A stretch of DNA of 64,000 bases from positions 248,001 through 312,000 of the forward strand of contig NZ_JAGHRJ010000001.1 of assembly GCF_017743865.1 (NCBI RefSeq), given 5' to 3'. How positions within the stretch are numbered: the first letter of the stretch is position 1; each line of letters starts with the position of its first letter. This DNA comes from Labrenzia sp. R4_2 (GTDB taxonomy: Bacteria; Pseudomonadota; Alphaproteobacteria; Rhizobiales; Stappiaceae). Both the position numbers and the translations under genes were made by a program. Of the stretch, positions 34,819-44,228 are shown one piece after another. The notes below the pieces were generated by a model. The model made no database searches, was not told the DNA's origin, and worked only from the letters and a program-made list of their open reading frames with translations.

Positions 34819-35907
34819 ATGGACAAGAAAATCCAGAACGACGTTCTTTTGACGGCTGCCGAATGCGCTGCAAGGACCGGGCTGTCGGTTAAGACGCTCC
34901 GGGTCTATGAAGCTCAGGGGCTGATAACGCCAAAACGCACGGAGAAGAACTGGCGACTTTACGGCACCAACGAGATTGTTCGATTGAATGAGGTCATCAT
35001 CCTCAAGCAGTTGGGTCTCAGTCTTTCCAAGATCAGCGAGCTCCTCTCCGGCCAGCCGGCGAATTTGGAACGGCTTCTGGAAATCCAGGCCACAACCCTG
35101 CGAACCCGCAGTGCGCAGATCGAAACCAGCCTGCGGCTAATCGGGCAATTGCAGCTCAAAGCTAAAAACGGCCTGTCCATGGAGGATCTCCTTTCGCTCG
35201 CAAAGGAGACCCATATGCATGAAGCAACAGACGATATCGCATGGCGCCGGTATGAGCAGGCACGCCCGCGGACCCAGGTTGAAATCGACCCAAAGAGTTT
35301 GAAGGATTATGTCGGCGACTACAGGTTTGAAGACGGGCTGACTGGCAAAGTAAGGGCGGACGATGGAAAATTGTTCGGTGGGCTCTTGGGGCAGCCTGAG
35401 TTCGAATTGTTCGCCGAGGCGCCGGACAAATTCTTCCTGAAGATCACGCCTGCTCAGGTGACGTTTGATCGGGACCAGACGGGTCTTGTCCAAGGTTTGA
35501 TTCTTCATCAGGAGGGGTTTGAACTCAAGGCAAACCGATGTGAACCCGGCACCTATCAAAAGGCTGAAGACGCCCTGCAGGATCGGGTCAAGGCCAACGA
35601 ACCATATCCAGGAAGTGCCGACCAGCTGCGGACCGTCATTGCCGAGTGTGCTGCTGGAACGGTCAACTATGATGGCTATACACCGCAGCTCGCCAGCGTT
35701 ATTCGCGAGCAACTCCAGATGGTTGGGCAGGAGCTGGAGCGTCTGGGACCGCTCAAATCCCTTGATTTCCGGGGCGTGGGTGCCGGTGGATATGACCTCT
35801 ATACAGTCGACTTTGACAATGGACGGCTGGAATGGGGGCTTTCCAAAGCAGCAGATGGCCGTTTGAACGGGCTCTTCATGCGCCCCGCACCCTGTGACAT
35901 CGTCTAG
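34819..35907 (+). CDS. MerR-family regulator with long unknown C-terminal domain
   Basis: A 362-residue protein. The MerR helix-turn-helix is at about 10-80 (TAAECAARTGLSVKTLRVYE), with the dimer helix to about 120. The remaining 240 residues are a beta-rich region (DYVGDYRFEDG, VRADDGKLFG) resembling the small domain that follows beta-lactamase-like proteins (DUF3471 type), then a helical end. An excellent AGGAGG site precedes the ATG. Terminators on both sides make it a single-gene unit inside the fix island. Ligand unknown. Confidence 0.75.
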   Translation: MDKKIQNDVLLTAAECAARTGLSVKTLRVYEAQGLITPKRTEKNWRLYGTNEIVRLNEVIILKQLGLSLSKISELLSGQPANLERLLEIQATTLRTRSAQIETSLRLIGQLQLKAKNGLSMEDLLSLAKETHMHEATDDIAWRRYEQARPRTQVEIDPKSLKDYVGDYRFEDGLTGKVRADDGKLFGGLLGQPEFELFAEAPDKFFLKITPAQVTFDRDQTGLVQGLILHQEGFELKANRCEPGTYQKAEDALQDRVKANEPYPGSADQLRTVIAECAAGTVNYDGYTPQLASVIREQLQMVGQELERLGPLKSLDFRGVGAGGYDLYTVDFDNGRLEWGLSKAADGRLNGLFMRPAPCDIV

Positions 35908-35912
35908 AAACA

Positions 35913-35952
35913 AAGCGGATCGCCGGTTTCCTTCAGTGATCCGCTTGGTTGT
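35913..35952 (+). terminator. Intrinsic terminator after the MerR gene
   Basis: A perfect 9-pair stem (aagcggatc / gatccgctt) with a 16-base loop is followed by ggttgttg. It lies between the MerR gene and the convergent hemN gene. Confidence 0.7.
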
Positions 35953-35969
35953 TGTGTGGTTGATTGGCC

Positions 35970-37346
35970 TTAGACAGCCGCAGAATGCCGGGCTTTCCCC
36001 GCAGATTGGCTGTCGGCCAAATAGGCGTCAAACGCCGCAGCGGCGAGGCGCACATACGGGCGACCTTCATCTGTCACCCGAACCACGGTGCTGTTGTTTT
36101 GCTTGCGGTTGATTTGCACAAGACCGTCAGCGGCAAGTTCATCAAGAGCGTCCATAGAGGATTGCAGATGATGAATGCCGGTATGATAAGCTGAACAAAC
36201 CTCATCAAGGTCGCAGGCGTAGTTGGTCATAAGTTCTTCAATGATGCGGCCACGCAGCCTGTCATCAATGGACAATGGTAACCCTTTGGAAACCGGCAAT
36301 TTACCGGCTTCAATGCTGCGTTGCCAGTTGCCGACATCCGGCAGGTTTTGCACAAACCCTTTGCTGAGCTTGCCAATCGAGGAAACTCCAAAGCCGATCA
36401 GCTGTTCTCCCTGGTCGGTCGTGTAACCCTGGAAGTTGCGTTTGAGCGAACCATCGTTGAGCGCAACGGCCATGCTGTCGTCGGGCCGCGCAAAGTGATC
36501 AAGGCCGATCGCCACATACCCCGCCTTCAGCAACTCGCTGCGCGCAAGGTCCGCCATGGCCAGCCGTTCTGCGGCAGAGGGCAGGGAGTTCTCGTCAATC
36601 AATCTCTGATGCTTCCGCATCCAGGGAACATGTGCGTAGCCGAACAGTGCAATCCGGCCAGGGTTCAAAAACTGAGTCTTTTCAACGGTGTCCAGAATGG
36701 ACTGTTCCGATTGACCCGGCAGTCCGTACATCAGATCGAAATTCAGCTCATCAAGCCCGGCCTTGCGCAAGTACCCGGTCGTCTGCTCAACCACTTCATA
36801 AGGCTGGACACGGCCAATTGCCTTTTGAACGTCCGGATCGAAGTCCTGAACTCCAAGGCTTGCCCGGTTGATGCCGACCTGAACCAGTGTGTCCGCCAGT
36901 TCCTGTGTCACAAGGCGCGGGTCCAGTTCGATCGCGTGCTCCAGATCCGGGTCGAAATCGAACAGAACCCGCATTAGTCCAGTGAGTTCCACAAGGCTCT
37001 GCCGCGGTAGCAAGCTTGGCGTACCGCCACCCCAATGAATGTGTTTGACGGGGCCAGCTTTTTGCAGGTGAGCCGCGGTAAGCTCAAGTTCCCTGCACAT
37101 TGTGTCGGCATAGGCCTTCAGCGGCGCATCCTTGCGCGTTGCCTTGGTATGGCACCCGCAATAGTGGCAGATCTCCCGGCAATAGGGGACATGCAAATAA
37201 AGAGATAACGTGTCCTGTGGACCTATTGATTGCAGCCAATCAACATAAACATCTGCCGATACCCCATCATGGAAATGAGGGGCGGTTGGATAGCTGGTGT
37301 AGCGCGGTACATTGCGCATGGCATAGGAGAGCGTTTTCGTCATCAT
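35970..37346 (-). CDS. hemN: Oxygen-independent coproporphyrinogen III oxidase
   Basis: A 458-residue radical-SAM enzyme that makes protoporphyrinogen IX from coproporphyrinogen III without O2. The FeS motif is C56-x3-C60-x2-C63-x-C65 (CREICHYCGC), preceded by the HemN hallmark RYTSYPTAPHF. Further N-terminal frame extension to 37541 is not conserved-looking; the double ATG at 37346/37343 is used. An FNR/FixK-like box lies 41.5 bases upstream of that ATG. The gene sits reverse-oriented in the fix island and would supply heme for the cbb3 oxidase under low O2. Confidence 0.92.
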   Translation of the reverse strand: MMTKTLSYAMRNVPRYTSYPTAPHFHDGVSADVYVDWLQSIGPQDTLSLYLHVPYCREICHYCGCHTKATRKDAPLKAYADTMCRELELTAAHLQKAGPVKHIHWGGGTPSLLPRQSLVELTGLMRVLFDFDPDLEHAIELDPRLVTQELADTLVQVGINRASLGVQDFDPDVQKAIGRVQPYEVVEQTTGYLRKAGLDELNFDLMYGLPGQSEQSILDTVEKTQFLNPGRIALFGYAHVPWMRKHQRLIDENSLPSAAERLAMADLARSELLKAGYVAIGLDHFARPDDSMAVALNDGSLKRNFQGYTTDQGEQLIGFGVSSIGKLSKGFVQNLPDVGNWQRSIEAGKLPVSKGLPLSIDDRLRGRIIEELMTNYACDLDEVCSAYHTGIHHLQSSMDALDELAADGLVQINRKQNNSTVVRVTDEGRPYVRLAAAAFDAYLADSQSAGKARHSAAV

Positions 37347-37380
37347 GAACCAACTATTGGCCGCAGGTCCGCGTGCCGCC

Positions 37381-37394
37381 TTGATATCGCTCAA
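37381..37394 (-). promoter_or_regulatory. FNR/FixK-like box before hemN
   Basis: The 14-mer ttgatatcgctcaa fits TTGA-N6-TCAA (one mismatch to TTGAT-N4-ATCAA). Its centre is 41.5 bases from the first base of the hemN ATG, with a -10-like AATAGT in between on the minus strand. Confidence 0.55.
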
Positions 37395-37524
37395 CCAGCT
37401 CGGACCATTTTGGTGATTTCCAGCCGCAATCGAAGAGAAGTCACGCTTTGGGCTGACGAATGCTCCGTTATGATTGAAGATACATCGTCTTCGACGATCA
37501 GAATGTATCAAAAAAATGATTATA

Positions 37525-37541
37525 TTGATCAATGTGATCAA
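37525..37541. promoter_or_regulatory. Inverted repeat ttgatca-N3-tgatcaa between hemN and the AbrB-like gene
   Basis: A perfect 7-base inverted repeat with a 3-base centre (ttgatcaatgtgatcaa). The half-sites are FNR-like, but the spacing is three bases longer than a normal FNR/FixK box. It lies 65 bases before the AbrB-like ATG and about 180 before hemN. Confidence 0.4.
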
Positions 37542-37605
37542 TCATGATTCAGCTGAGCGTAGAGGCTATAAGGTGTCACCCCAAGACAACTAGGTGACGT
37601 AGAAT

Positions 37606-38709
37606 ATGAACGAACTCCGGTTTGAGACACTCTGGAAGTTTCCGGCGACGCTGGCGATTGCCGTGGCGGGCGGGGCTGTGTTTCATCTTGCCGGTTTGCC
37701 GGCGGCATGGTTGTCCGGGGCCATGATTCTCGTTGCCGCTGCGACCCTGGCGGGCGTCCCGACTGTGATGCCGAACACATTCCGCGACGGCCTGTTTGTT
37801 CTTCTTGGCATTTCCATGGGGGCAGGCGTCCAGCCGGAAGTTGTCGAACGGGTATCCGAGTGGCCGCTGTCCATGGCGATGTTGTTGCTCGTTGTCGTTG
37901 GGGTAACCATCGCTGGATACTGCGTTTTGAGATATGCGGCCAATTGGCAAAAGGAGACGGCATTTTTTGGCGCAATCCCTGGCACTCTGGCTTATGTTAT
38001 CGCGCTTGCTTCGGAGAGACGTGCAGATCTTCCCAGAATTGCCTCCACGCAATCGGTCCGGCTGTTCTTCCTGATTGCACTTCTGCCATTTGCAGTCGTT
38101 TCCACAACGGACACCGATGCCAGTGTCACGGTCAGCCGGTATGCGTCCGATCTGTGGGATTACGCCATCGGGGTGCCGCTCTGCATTCTGGGCAGTCTTC
38201 TTGCCGTAAAAGTGCGGTTTCCAGGTGGATGGATGACAGGTGCCTTTTTCACAAGTGCCGCTCTGAACGCGTCCGGTGCCATTCATCTTGTATTGCCGGA
38301 AAGTATCGTCCTTGCCTGTATGGTCGCAATGGGAGCTGTGATTGGTTGCCGGTTTAATGAGATGACCTTTCGCGAATTTGTAAGCGTCTTGAGCGCTTCG
38401 GTTGCGGCATTTGCTGCGGCTTTTTCCGTTTCCGTTGCAGGGGCAGGATTTGTCTCGTGGATGATCGACATCCCCTTTGGGCAGGCGCTTCTGGCTTTTG
38501 CGCCGGGCGGACTTGAGGTCATGACCTTGATGGCGTTTGTGCTCGATCTGGATCCGGCGTTCGTTGCGGCTCACCAGATTGTTCGCTTCACCGGAATGGT
38601 CCTGCTGTTGCCAGCAATCACATTGATCACCATCGGCAGGGCACCCCGGTCATCCGGCACCGCCGGACACTCCTCCACGATTGCAACGTCCGACAAACCA
38701 ATGACATGA
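37606..38709 (+). CDS. AbrB family membrane protein
   Basis: A 367-residue polytopic membrane protein of the AbrB duplication family (PF05145; E. coli AbrB, formerly annotated as ammonia monooxygenase-like). About ten membrane helices fall in two repeated halves, each with the family GIPLAxLSGAM-type loop (LPAAWLSGAMI and FPGGWMTGAFF) and the FAPGGLEVMTLMAF segment. It is not the Bacillus AbrB transcription factor despite common database names. Function is unknown. It is divergent from hemN and lies before fixN. Confidence 0.82.
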   Translation: MNELRFETLWKFPATLAIAVAGGAVFHLAGLPAAWLSGAMILVAAATLAGVPTVMPNTFRDGLFVLLGISMGAGVQPEVVERVSEWPLSMAMLLLVVVGVTIAGYCVLRYAANWQKETAFFGAIPGTLAYVIALASERRADLPRIASTQSVRLFFLIALLPFAVVSTTDTDASVTVSRYASDLWDYAIGVPLCILGSLLAVKVRFPGGWMTGAFFTSAALNASGAIHLVLPESIVLACMVAMGAVIGCRFNEMTFREFVSVLSASVAAFAAAFSVSVAGAGFVSWMIDIPFGQALLAFAPGGLEVMTLMAFVLDLDPAFVAAHQIVRFTGMVLLLPAITLITIGRAPRSSGTAGHSSTIATSDKPMT

Positions 38710-38820
38710 TTTCTCAAGACCCTCATGTCTTGAAGAGGGAGCCTGGCGTCTCCTCAAAGCCACCTTTTTCCTACCTGCGATAATCTGTCCCAAGCTTCAC
38801 CGGGGGTGGGTTTCTGTTTC

Positions 38821-38834
38821 TTGACATGAATCAA
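38821..38834 (+). promoter_or_regulatory. FNR/FixK box before fixN
   Basis: ttgacatgaatcaa fits TTGA-N6-TCAA and matches TTGAT-N4-ATCAA at nine of ten fixed positions. Its centre lies 86.5 bases upstream of the fixN ATG, which leaves a normal leader if the site acts at -41.5. Confidence 0.8.
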
Positions 38835-38913
38835 CGCATCCATCCCGGAACCGTGCGCACTGTCTTGCCATCGTTGGCACCTTGTAACGATTTTAAAGAC
38901 TGGGGCGCTAAAT

Positions 38914-40569
38914 ATGGCACAACAAAAGACCGGATTGGTCTCGCTCGAGGAAGGCGGCTTCGCCATCTTCCTTGTGCTACTTGCATTTGCCTGCCTTATC
39001 GTGGCGGGCAAGACCTTTGATCAGGTCATGGCATTTCACGCTAGCGTCGGCGCATTGTTCGCCGCACTCGGCGTGTTCTACATCTTCAAGAATTACTTCG
39101 ATGACGGCGGGCAAGCGATCCCGCAGGAACTCGATGGTAAACCCAACTACAACATTGGCCCCATCAAGTTTGGCGCGATCGCGGCCATGTTCTGGGGCAT
39201 CGCCGGCTTCACTGTCGGTCTTGTGATCGCGCTTCAGCTGGCCTGGCCTGCGCTGAACTTTGATCTGCCCTGGACCAACTTCGGCCGCCTGCGCCCCTTG
39301 CACACCTCCGCGGTGATTTTTGCATTTGGCGGCAACGTTCTTCTGGCAACATCGATGTATGTCGTGCAGCGGACCTGCCGCGCGCGGATGCCAGGCAAGA
39401 TCCTGCCCTGGTTCGTAATCCTGGGCTACAACGCCTTTATCGTCATTGCCGGAACCGGTTACTTGCTGGGTGCCACTCAGGGCAAGGAATATGCCGAGCC
39501 GGAATGGTACGCTGACCTTTGGCTGACCATCGTTTGGGTGTTCTACCTGCTCCTCTTCCTGGGAACCCTGTGGAAGCGGAAAGAGCCGCACATCTATGTC
39601 GCGAACTGGTTCTATCTTGCGTTCATCGTGACCATCGCGGTGCTGCACATCACCAACAACCTGACCATTCCTGTGTCGATCTATTCGACCCAGTCCGTGA
39701 TCGTCTGGGCCGGTGTCCAAGATGCGATGGTTCAGTGGTGGTATGGCCACAACGCTGTGGGCTTCTTCCTGACAGCTGGCTTCCTCGCCATCATGTACTA
39801 CTTCATCCCGAAGCGGGCTGAACGGCCGGTCTATTCCTACCGCCTGTCGATCGTTCACTTCTGGGCGCTGATCTTCATCTACATCTGGGCTGGCCCGCAC
39901 CACTTGCACTACACGGCTCTGCCGCAATGGGCATCAACACTTGGTGCGACCTTCTCCATCATCCTGTGGATGCCGTCCTGGGGGGGCATGATCAACGGCC
40001 TGATGACCCTGTCGGGTGCATGGGACAAGCTGCGGACCGATCCGGTTCTGCGCATGATGGTGGTTTCGGTTGCCTTTTACGGCATGTCCACCTTCGAAGG
40101 GCCTTTGATGTCCCTGCGGGCTGTCAACTCCCTGTCGCACTACACCGACTGGACCATTGGTCACGTTCACTCCGGTGCGCTTGGCTGGGTTGGCTACATC
40201 TCCTTCGGCGCGATCTACTGCCTCGTTCCGTGGCTGTGGAACAAGAAGGGCCTGTATTCCCTGAAACTGGTGAACTGGCACTTCTGGCTGTCGACGCTCG
40301 GTATCGTTCTCTACATCACCGCGATGTGGGTGTCCGGCATCATGCAAGGCCTGATGTGGCGTGCATACGATAGCCTCGGCTTCCTGCAGTACTCCTTCGT
40401 GGAAACCGTCGAAGCGATGCATCCCTTCTACATCATCCGTGCTCTCGGCGGTGCGCTCTTCGTGGTCGGCGCCCTGATCATGGCCTACAATCTCTGGATG
40501 ACTGTCCGTCACGGCGAGGCTGAAGAAGCCGACGCTCTGCCGGCAGGCTCCCTAGCTGCGGCCGAATAA
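38914..40569 (+). CDS. fixN: cbb3-type cytochrome c oxidase subunit I
   Basis: A 551-residue catalytic subunit (CcoN/FixN) with about 12-14 membrane helices. It has heme and CuB histidines in the usual places ([52 protein letters not shown]). It reduces O2 to water with high affinity and pumps protons in the inner membrane. It is the first gene of fixNOQP, with a FixK box upstream. The ATG at 38914 follows a G-rich stretch. Confidence 0.96.
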   Translation: MAQQKTGLVSLEEGGFAIFLVLLAFACLIVAGKTFDQVMAFHASVGALFAALGVFYIFKNYFDDGGQAIPQELDGKPNYNIGPIKFGAIAAMFWGIAGFTVGLVIALQLAWPALNFDLPWTNFGRLRPLHTSAVIFAFGGNVLLATSMYVVQRTCRARMPGKILPWFVILGYNAFIVIAGTGYLLGATQGKEYAEPEWYADLWLTIVWVFYLLLFLGTLWKRKEPHIYVANWFYLAFIVTIAVLHITNNLTIPVSIYSTQSVIVWAGVQDAMVQWWYGHNAVGFFLTAGFLAIMYYFIPKRAERPVYSYRLSIVHFWALIFIYIWAGPHHLHYTALPQWASTLGATFSIILWMPSWGGMINGLMTLSGAWDKLRTDPVLRMMVVSVAFYGMSTFEGPLMSLRAVNSLSHYTDWTIGHVHSGALGWVGYISFGAIYCLVPWLWNKKGLYSLKLVNWHFWLSTLGIVLYITAMWVSGIMQGLMWRAYDSLGFLQYSFVETVEAMHPFYIIRALGGALFVVGALIMAYNLWMTVRHGEAEEADALPAGSLAAAE

Positions 40570-40583
40570 GGGGAGGGACAAAA

Positions 40584-41318
40584 ATGTCTGCATGGAAAAA
40601 ACACGAAATATTTGAGAAGAACTCGATCATCCTTGTGATCGGTATTCTCGTGGCCATCTCAGTCGGTGGCCTGGTTGAGATCGCTCCGCTCTTCTATCTG
40701 AAGAGCACGATCGAGAAGACGGAAGGAATGCGGCCTTATACGCCGCTGGAGCTCGCAGGCCGCGAGATCTACATCCGGGAGGGGTGCTATACGTGCCACT
40801 CCCAGATGATCCGTCCGATGCGCGATGAGTTGGAGCGCTACGGCCACTTCTCACTGGCAGCGGAGTCGATGTACGACCACCCGTTCCAGTGGGGGTCAAA
40901 ACGGACCGGTCCGGACCTTGCCCGCGTCGGCGGCAAGTACTCCGATGACTGGCACGTTGAGCACTTGATCGATCCGCGCTCGCTGGTTCCGGCCTCGATC
41001 ATGCCTGGCTATCCGTTCCTAGCCGAGACCGAGCTGTTCACCCGTGACATTCAGGGTCACGTCAGCGCCAATACGGTGGTGGGTGTTCCTTACACGGATG
41101 CACAACTCGAGTTCGCTGTCGCCGATGCCATCGGTCAGGCGTCTCCGGACACCGACGGGGCGTATGACTTCGAAGAGCGTTGGCCGAATTCGGCGGTTCG
41201 CGACTTTGACGGCAACCCGCGTAAGGTCACCGAGATGGATGCGCTCGTCGCCTATCTTCAGGTGCTTGGAACCATGGTCGACTTCTCGATCTACGACAAC
41301 AAAGCCAACCTGAGGTAA
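40584..41318 (+). CDS. fixO: cbb3-type cytochrome c oxidase subunit II
   Basis: A 244-residue membrane-anchored monoheme cytochrome c (CcoO/FixO). One N-terminal membrane segment (about 15-37), heme site C68-YT-C71-H72 followed by SQMIRP, and a distal Met region. It passes electrons from FixP to FixN. It begins 14 bases after fixN with a GGGAGGG site. Confidence 0.95.
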   Translation: MSAWKKHEIFEKNSIILVIGILVAISVGGLVEIAPLFYLKSTIEKTEGMRPYTPLELAGREIYIREGCYTCHSQMIRPMRDELERYGHFSLAAESMYDHPFQWGSKRTGPDLARVGGKYSDDWHVEHLIDPRSLVPASIMPGYPFLAETELFTRDIQGHVSANTVVGVPYTDAQLEFAVADAIGQASPDTDGAYDFEERWPNSAVRDFDGNPRKVTEMDALVAYLQVLGTMVDFSIYDNKANLR

Positions 41319-41323
41319 GTGCG

Positions 41324-41479
41324 ATGAACGAGACATACTCCGCCCTTGCGGCCTTCGCTCAAACCGGTGGCCTTATCTACTTCATGATCCTGTTTGGCAT
41401 CGTTCTGGCCTACGCCTTGTGGCCGAAGAACCGTGAAAAGTTCGATGATGCCGCCCAGATCCCGTTTCGGGAGGACTGA
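41324..41479 (+). CDS. fixQ: cbb3-type cytochrome c oxidase small subunit
   Basis: A 51-residue single-span membrane protein (CcoQ/FixQ), read directly from the sequence: M-NETYSALAAFAQTGG, then a hydrophobic helix (about 18-32), then the family's WPKNREKFDDA and an acidic end. It starts five bases after the fixO stop and ends three bases before fixP. It stabilises the oxidase complex. Confidence 0.92.
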   Translation: MNETYSALAAFAQTGGLIYFMILFGIVLAYALWPKNREKFDDAAQIPFRED

Positions 41480-41482
41480 TCC

Positions 41483-42361
41483 ATGTCTGATACACATCCA
41501 AAGGAAGTCGACCAGGTATCCGGGGTCGAAACCACGGGCCATGAGTGGGATGGCCTGAAGGAACTGAACAATCCGTTGCCGAAATGGTGGCTGTACCTGT
41601 TCTACGTCACCATCGTCTGGGCCGTGATTTATTGGGTGCTTTACCCATCATGGCCGCTGATTTCCAGCTACACCACCGGTGTTCTGGGATCCAGCCAGCG
41701 GGCTGAAGCCCTTGCAGCCGTTGAAGAAGGCGTTGCTGGCCGGTCCCAGTTCGCTGACCAGATCGTTGCGACACCGTTGGCGGATATCTCCAACGATCAG
41801 CAACTCCTGCAATTTGCGATGGCCAATGGCCGGGCTGCATTCGGCGACAACTGTGCACCATGTCACGGGGCAGGTGGAACCGGATTTGAAGGCTACCCGA
41901 ACCTTCAGGACGACACCTGGATCTGGGGCGGTACGCTGGATGACATCCACACCACGCTGCTTCACGGCATTCGTGTCGACAATGACAACGCACGCTTTGG
42001 CGAGATGCCGGCTTATGGTCGCGATGAACTCTTGAGCAAAGAGGAAATCAGCCAGGTCGCCAACTACGTCGCCTCCCGCACAGGCTTGGAAACCGATGAG
42101 GGTGTCGATCTCGCAGCGGGTGAGACACTCTACGTAGACAACTGCGCAGCGTGTCACGGTGACAATCTGGAAGGTATTCAGGATGTCGGCGCACCAAGCC
42201 TGATGTCGGCGAACTACCTCTATGGCAAGTCGCTGGACGCTATCAAGGCTCAGATCACCAACCCGCGCAATGGCGTAATGCCGGCCTGGGAAGATCGTCT
42301 TGATCCGGCAACGATCAAGTCGCTGACAGTTTATGTCCATGCCTTCGGTGGCGGCCAGTAA
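41483..42361 (+). CDS. fixP: cbb3-type cytochrome c oxidase diheme subunit III
   Basis: A 292-residue CcoP/FixP. N-terminal membrane helix (about 33-55, preceded by the family NNPLPKWW motif), then two cytochrome c domains with C124-AP-C127-H128 and C221-AA-C224-H225. It takes electrons from soluble cytochrome c. It is the last gene before a strong hairpin. Confidence 0.95.
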   Translation: MSDTHPKEVDQVSGVETTGHEWDGLKELNNPLPKWWLYLFYVTIVWAVIYWVLYPSWPLISSYTTGVLGSSQRAEALAAVEEGVAGRSQFADQIVATPLADISNDQQLLQFAMANGRAAFGDNCAPCHGAGGTGFEGYPNLQDDTWIWGGTLDDIHTTLLHGIRVDNDNARFGEMPAYGRDELLSKEEISQVANYVASRTGLETDEGVDLAAGETLYVDNCAACHGDNLEGIQDVGAPSLMSANYLYGKSLDAIKAQITNPRNGVMPAWEDRLDPATIKSLTVYVHAFGGGQ

Positions 42362-42408
42362 ACTGTTCAAAATGGTGCGACAAAAGCGCCAGACTTGGCT
42401 TTGATTTG

Positions 42409-42446
42409 ATCCGGCGCAAAGAGGATATCTTTGCGCCGGATTATCT
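42409..42446 (+). terminator. Strong hairpin after fixP
   Basis: A perfect 14-pair stem (atccggcgcaaaga / tctttgcgccggat) with loop ggata is followed by tatctta, a weak T-run. It may end the fixNOQP message or, by partial read-through, set a lower level for fixGHIS. Confidence 0.75.
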
Positions 42447-42625
42447 TATGCGCATGGTGGAACTCCACCAGATCAGCGGCAGGTCAACCGGGCCCGGTTG
42501 TGCCGCCAAAGCTGATCGTTTTTGAAGCGAAAGAGCATCTTTTTGCGTTCACCTGAACAAACGATGCTCTGGGCATTTGGTTGAAGATCCTATTGGGGCA
42601 GGATCGGGCAAAGAGGACGGACGGT

Positions 42626-44089
42626 ATGTCTACCGACACCGAAACGCACGAGGGCGGCCACGACGACGAGTGGTTTGCGTCTGCCAAGAAAATTTATCCC
42701 ATGGCAACCCATGGTCTGTTCCGGCGGATCAAATGGGCGCTGCTATTTATTACCCTGGGCATCTACTATTTCCTGCCCTTCATAAGATACGACCGCGGCC
42801 CGAAGGCGCCGAACCAAGCTGTGCTCGTGGATATGGACAATGCCCGCGGTTACTTCTTCTTTATCGAAATCTGGCCGCAGGAAGTCTACTACCTGACCGG
42901 CCTGTTGATCATTGCGGCAGTGACCCTTTTTCTCATGAACGCAGTCGCTGGCCGAATTTGGTGCGGATACCTATGTCCGCAAACGGTTTGGACTGACCTT
43001 TTCCTCTGGGTAGAGCGCAAGGTTGAGGGCGACCGCCGCGAGCGGATTGCGCTCGACAAAGAGCCGTGGTCCGCCTCGAAGGTTGGCAAACGGGCAACAA
43101 AACACTTCTTCTGGCTGATGATCGCCTGGTGGACGGGCGGCGCTTGGGTGCTTTATTTCAACGACGCGCCGACGCTGGTTTGGCAGCTGCTGACGTTCCA
43201 GGCTCCGATGGTTGCCTATATGTGGATCGGCATTTTGACTGCGACCACGTATTTGCTTGCCGGGTTCATGCGGGAACAGGTTTGCATTTATATGTGCCCC
43301 TGGCCGCGTATTCAGGCGGCCCTGACCGACGAAAAAGCGCTCAACGTGACCTATCGCTGGGATCGCGGTGAGCCGCGCGGGTCACTCAAGCACAACAAGG
43401 AACTCGAAGCGCAGGGCCTCCCGGCAGGTGACTGCATCGACTGCTACCAGTGCTTCCAAGTTTGTCCGACCGGCGTTGATATTCGCAAAGGTCCCCAGCT
43501 CGATTGCATTCAATGTGGTCTGTGCATTGATGCCTGCGACAACATCATGACGAAGGTTGGTAAGCCCACCGGCCTCATTGCCTATGATACCGACGAAAAC
43601 ATTGAGCGTCGGATCGAGGGCAAGGAACCGGTCTATGAGATCGTCCGGGTTCGGACTGTCATCTATGCGGCTGTCATTGCTGTAGTCGGCATCATCATGC
43701 TGGCAGCGCTTTTGACCCGTGACTTTGCCGACATCAGCGTTCTGCATGACCGGAACCCAGTTTATGTGGAACAGTCCGACGGCTCGGTCCGCAACGGCTA
43801 CACCGTGCGTCTGTCCAACAAACGTCGCCATGACCGGCACTTCATGCTTCACGTGGAAGGCATGCCACCGAACACACAGGTCGAAGCAGTTGGTGTGACT
43901 GAAACCTTTGCTGGTCGGCCGATCATCCAAGTTGGACCAGACACGACACGGGAAATCCGCGTTCTTGTGACCTCACCACCTTGGGAAAAGATGCCGCACT
44001 CAACTCCGGTGACGTTCCGGATCACCGAAAGTGTGATGGGGGAAGTCATTACCGCGAAGGACACATTCAAAGCGCCGGATCCGGACTAA
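42626..44089 (+). CDS. fixG: cbb3 oxidase assembly ferredoxin-like protein
   Basis: A 487-residue CcoG/FixG. About five membrane helices, cysteine motifs in loops (IWCGYLCPQ, CIYMCPWPR), two 4Fe-4S clusters (CYQCFQVCPTG and CIQCGLCIDAC about 285-325) and a C-terminal periplasmic Ig-like domain. CcoG reduces Cu(II) for insertion into the oxidase. ATG 42626 follows AGAGGACGG; the frame extends to 42581. Confidence 0.94.
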   Translation: MSTDTETHEGGHDDEWFASAKKIYPMATHGLFRRIKWALLFITLGIYYFLPFIRYDRGPKAPNQAVLVDMDNARGYFFFIEIWPQEVYYLTGLLIIAAVTLFLMNAVAGRIWCGYLCPQTVWTDLFLWVERKVEGDRRERIALDKEPWSASKVGKRATKHFFWLMIAWWTGGAWVLYFNDAPTLVWQLLTFQAPMVAYMWIGILTATTYLLAGFMREQVCIYMCPWPRIQAALTDEKALNVTYRWDRGEPRGSLKHNKELEAQGLPAGDCIDCYQCFQVCPTGVDIRKGPQLDCIQCGLCIDACDNIMTKVGKPTGLIAYDTDENIERRIEGKEPVYEIVRVRTVIYAAVIAVVGIIMLAALLTRDFADISVLHDRNPVYVEQSDGSVRNGYTVRLSNKRRHDRHFMLHVEGMPPNTQVEAVGVTETFAGRPIIQVGPDTTREIRVLVTSPPWEKMPHSTPVTFRITESVMGEVITAKDTFKAPDPD

Positions 44090-44124
44090 GCCGGAGCTCT
44101 GGACGCTGAGAGGCAACCAAACAC

Positions 44125-44209
44125 CTCGCCCTTTTGGCGAGCTCCTGAAAGGGGCGGGGTGATGATCAGACAAACGCTCTTTTGCTGAAGTGGGGCCTTC
44201 AGCAAAAGA
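44125..44209 (+). other. Two hairpins between fixG and fixH
   Basis: ctcgcc-ctttt-ggcgag (44125-44141) and a perfect 12-pair stem cttttgctgaag / cttcagcaaaag (44180-44191, 44198-44209). Neither has a T-run. They may protect or set cleavage ends of the fixGHIS message. Confidence 0.5.
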
Positions 44210-44228
44210 CCACGCCGAGGAGACGGAT

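Noticed and set aside
42362..42625. Search for an FNR/FixK box before fixG
   Set aside because: No TTGA-N6-TCAA match was found; fixGHIS is more likely read through from fixNOQP or from a different promoter.
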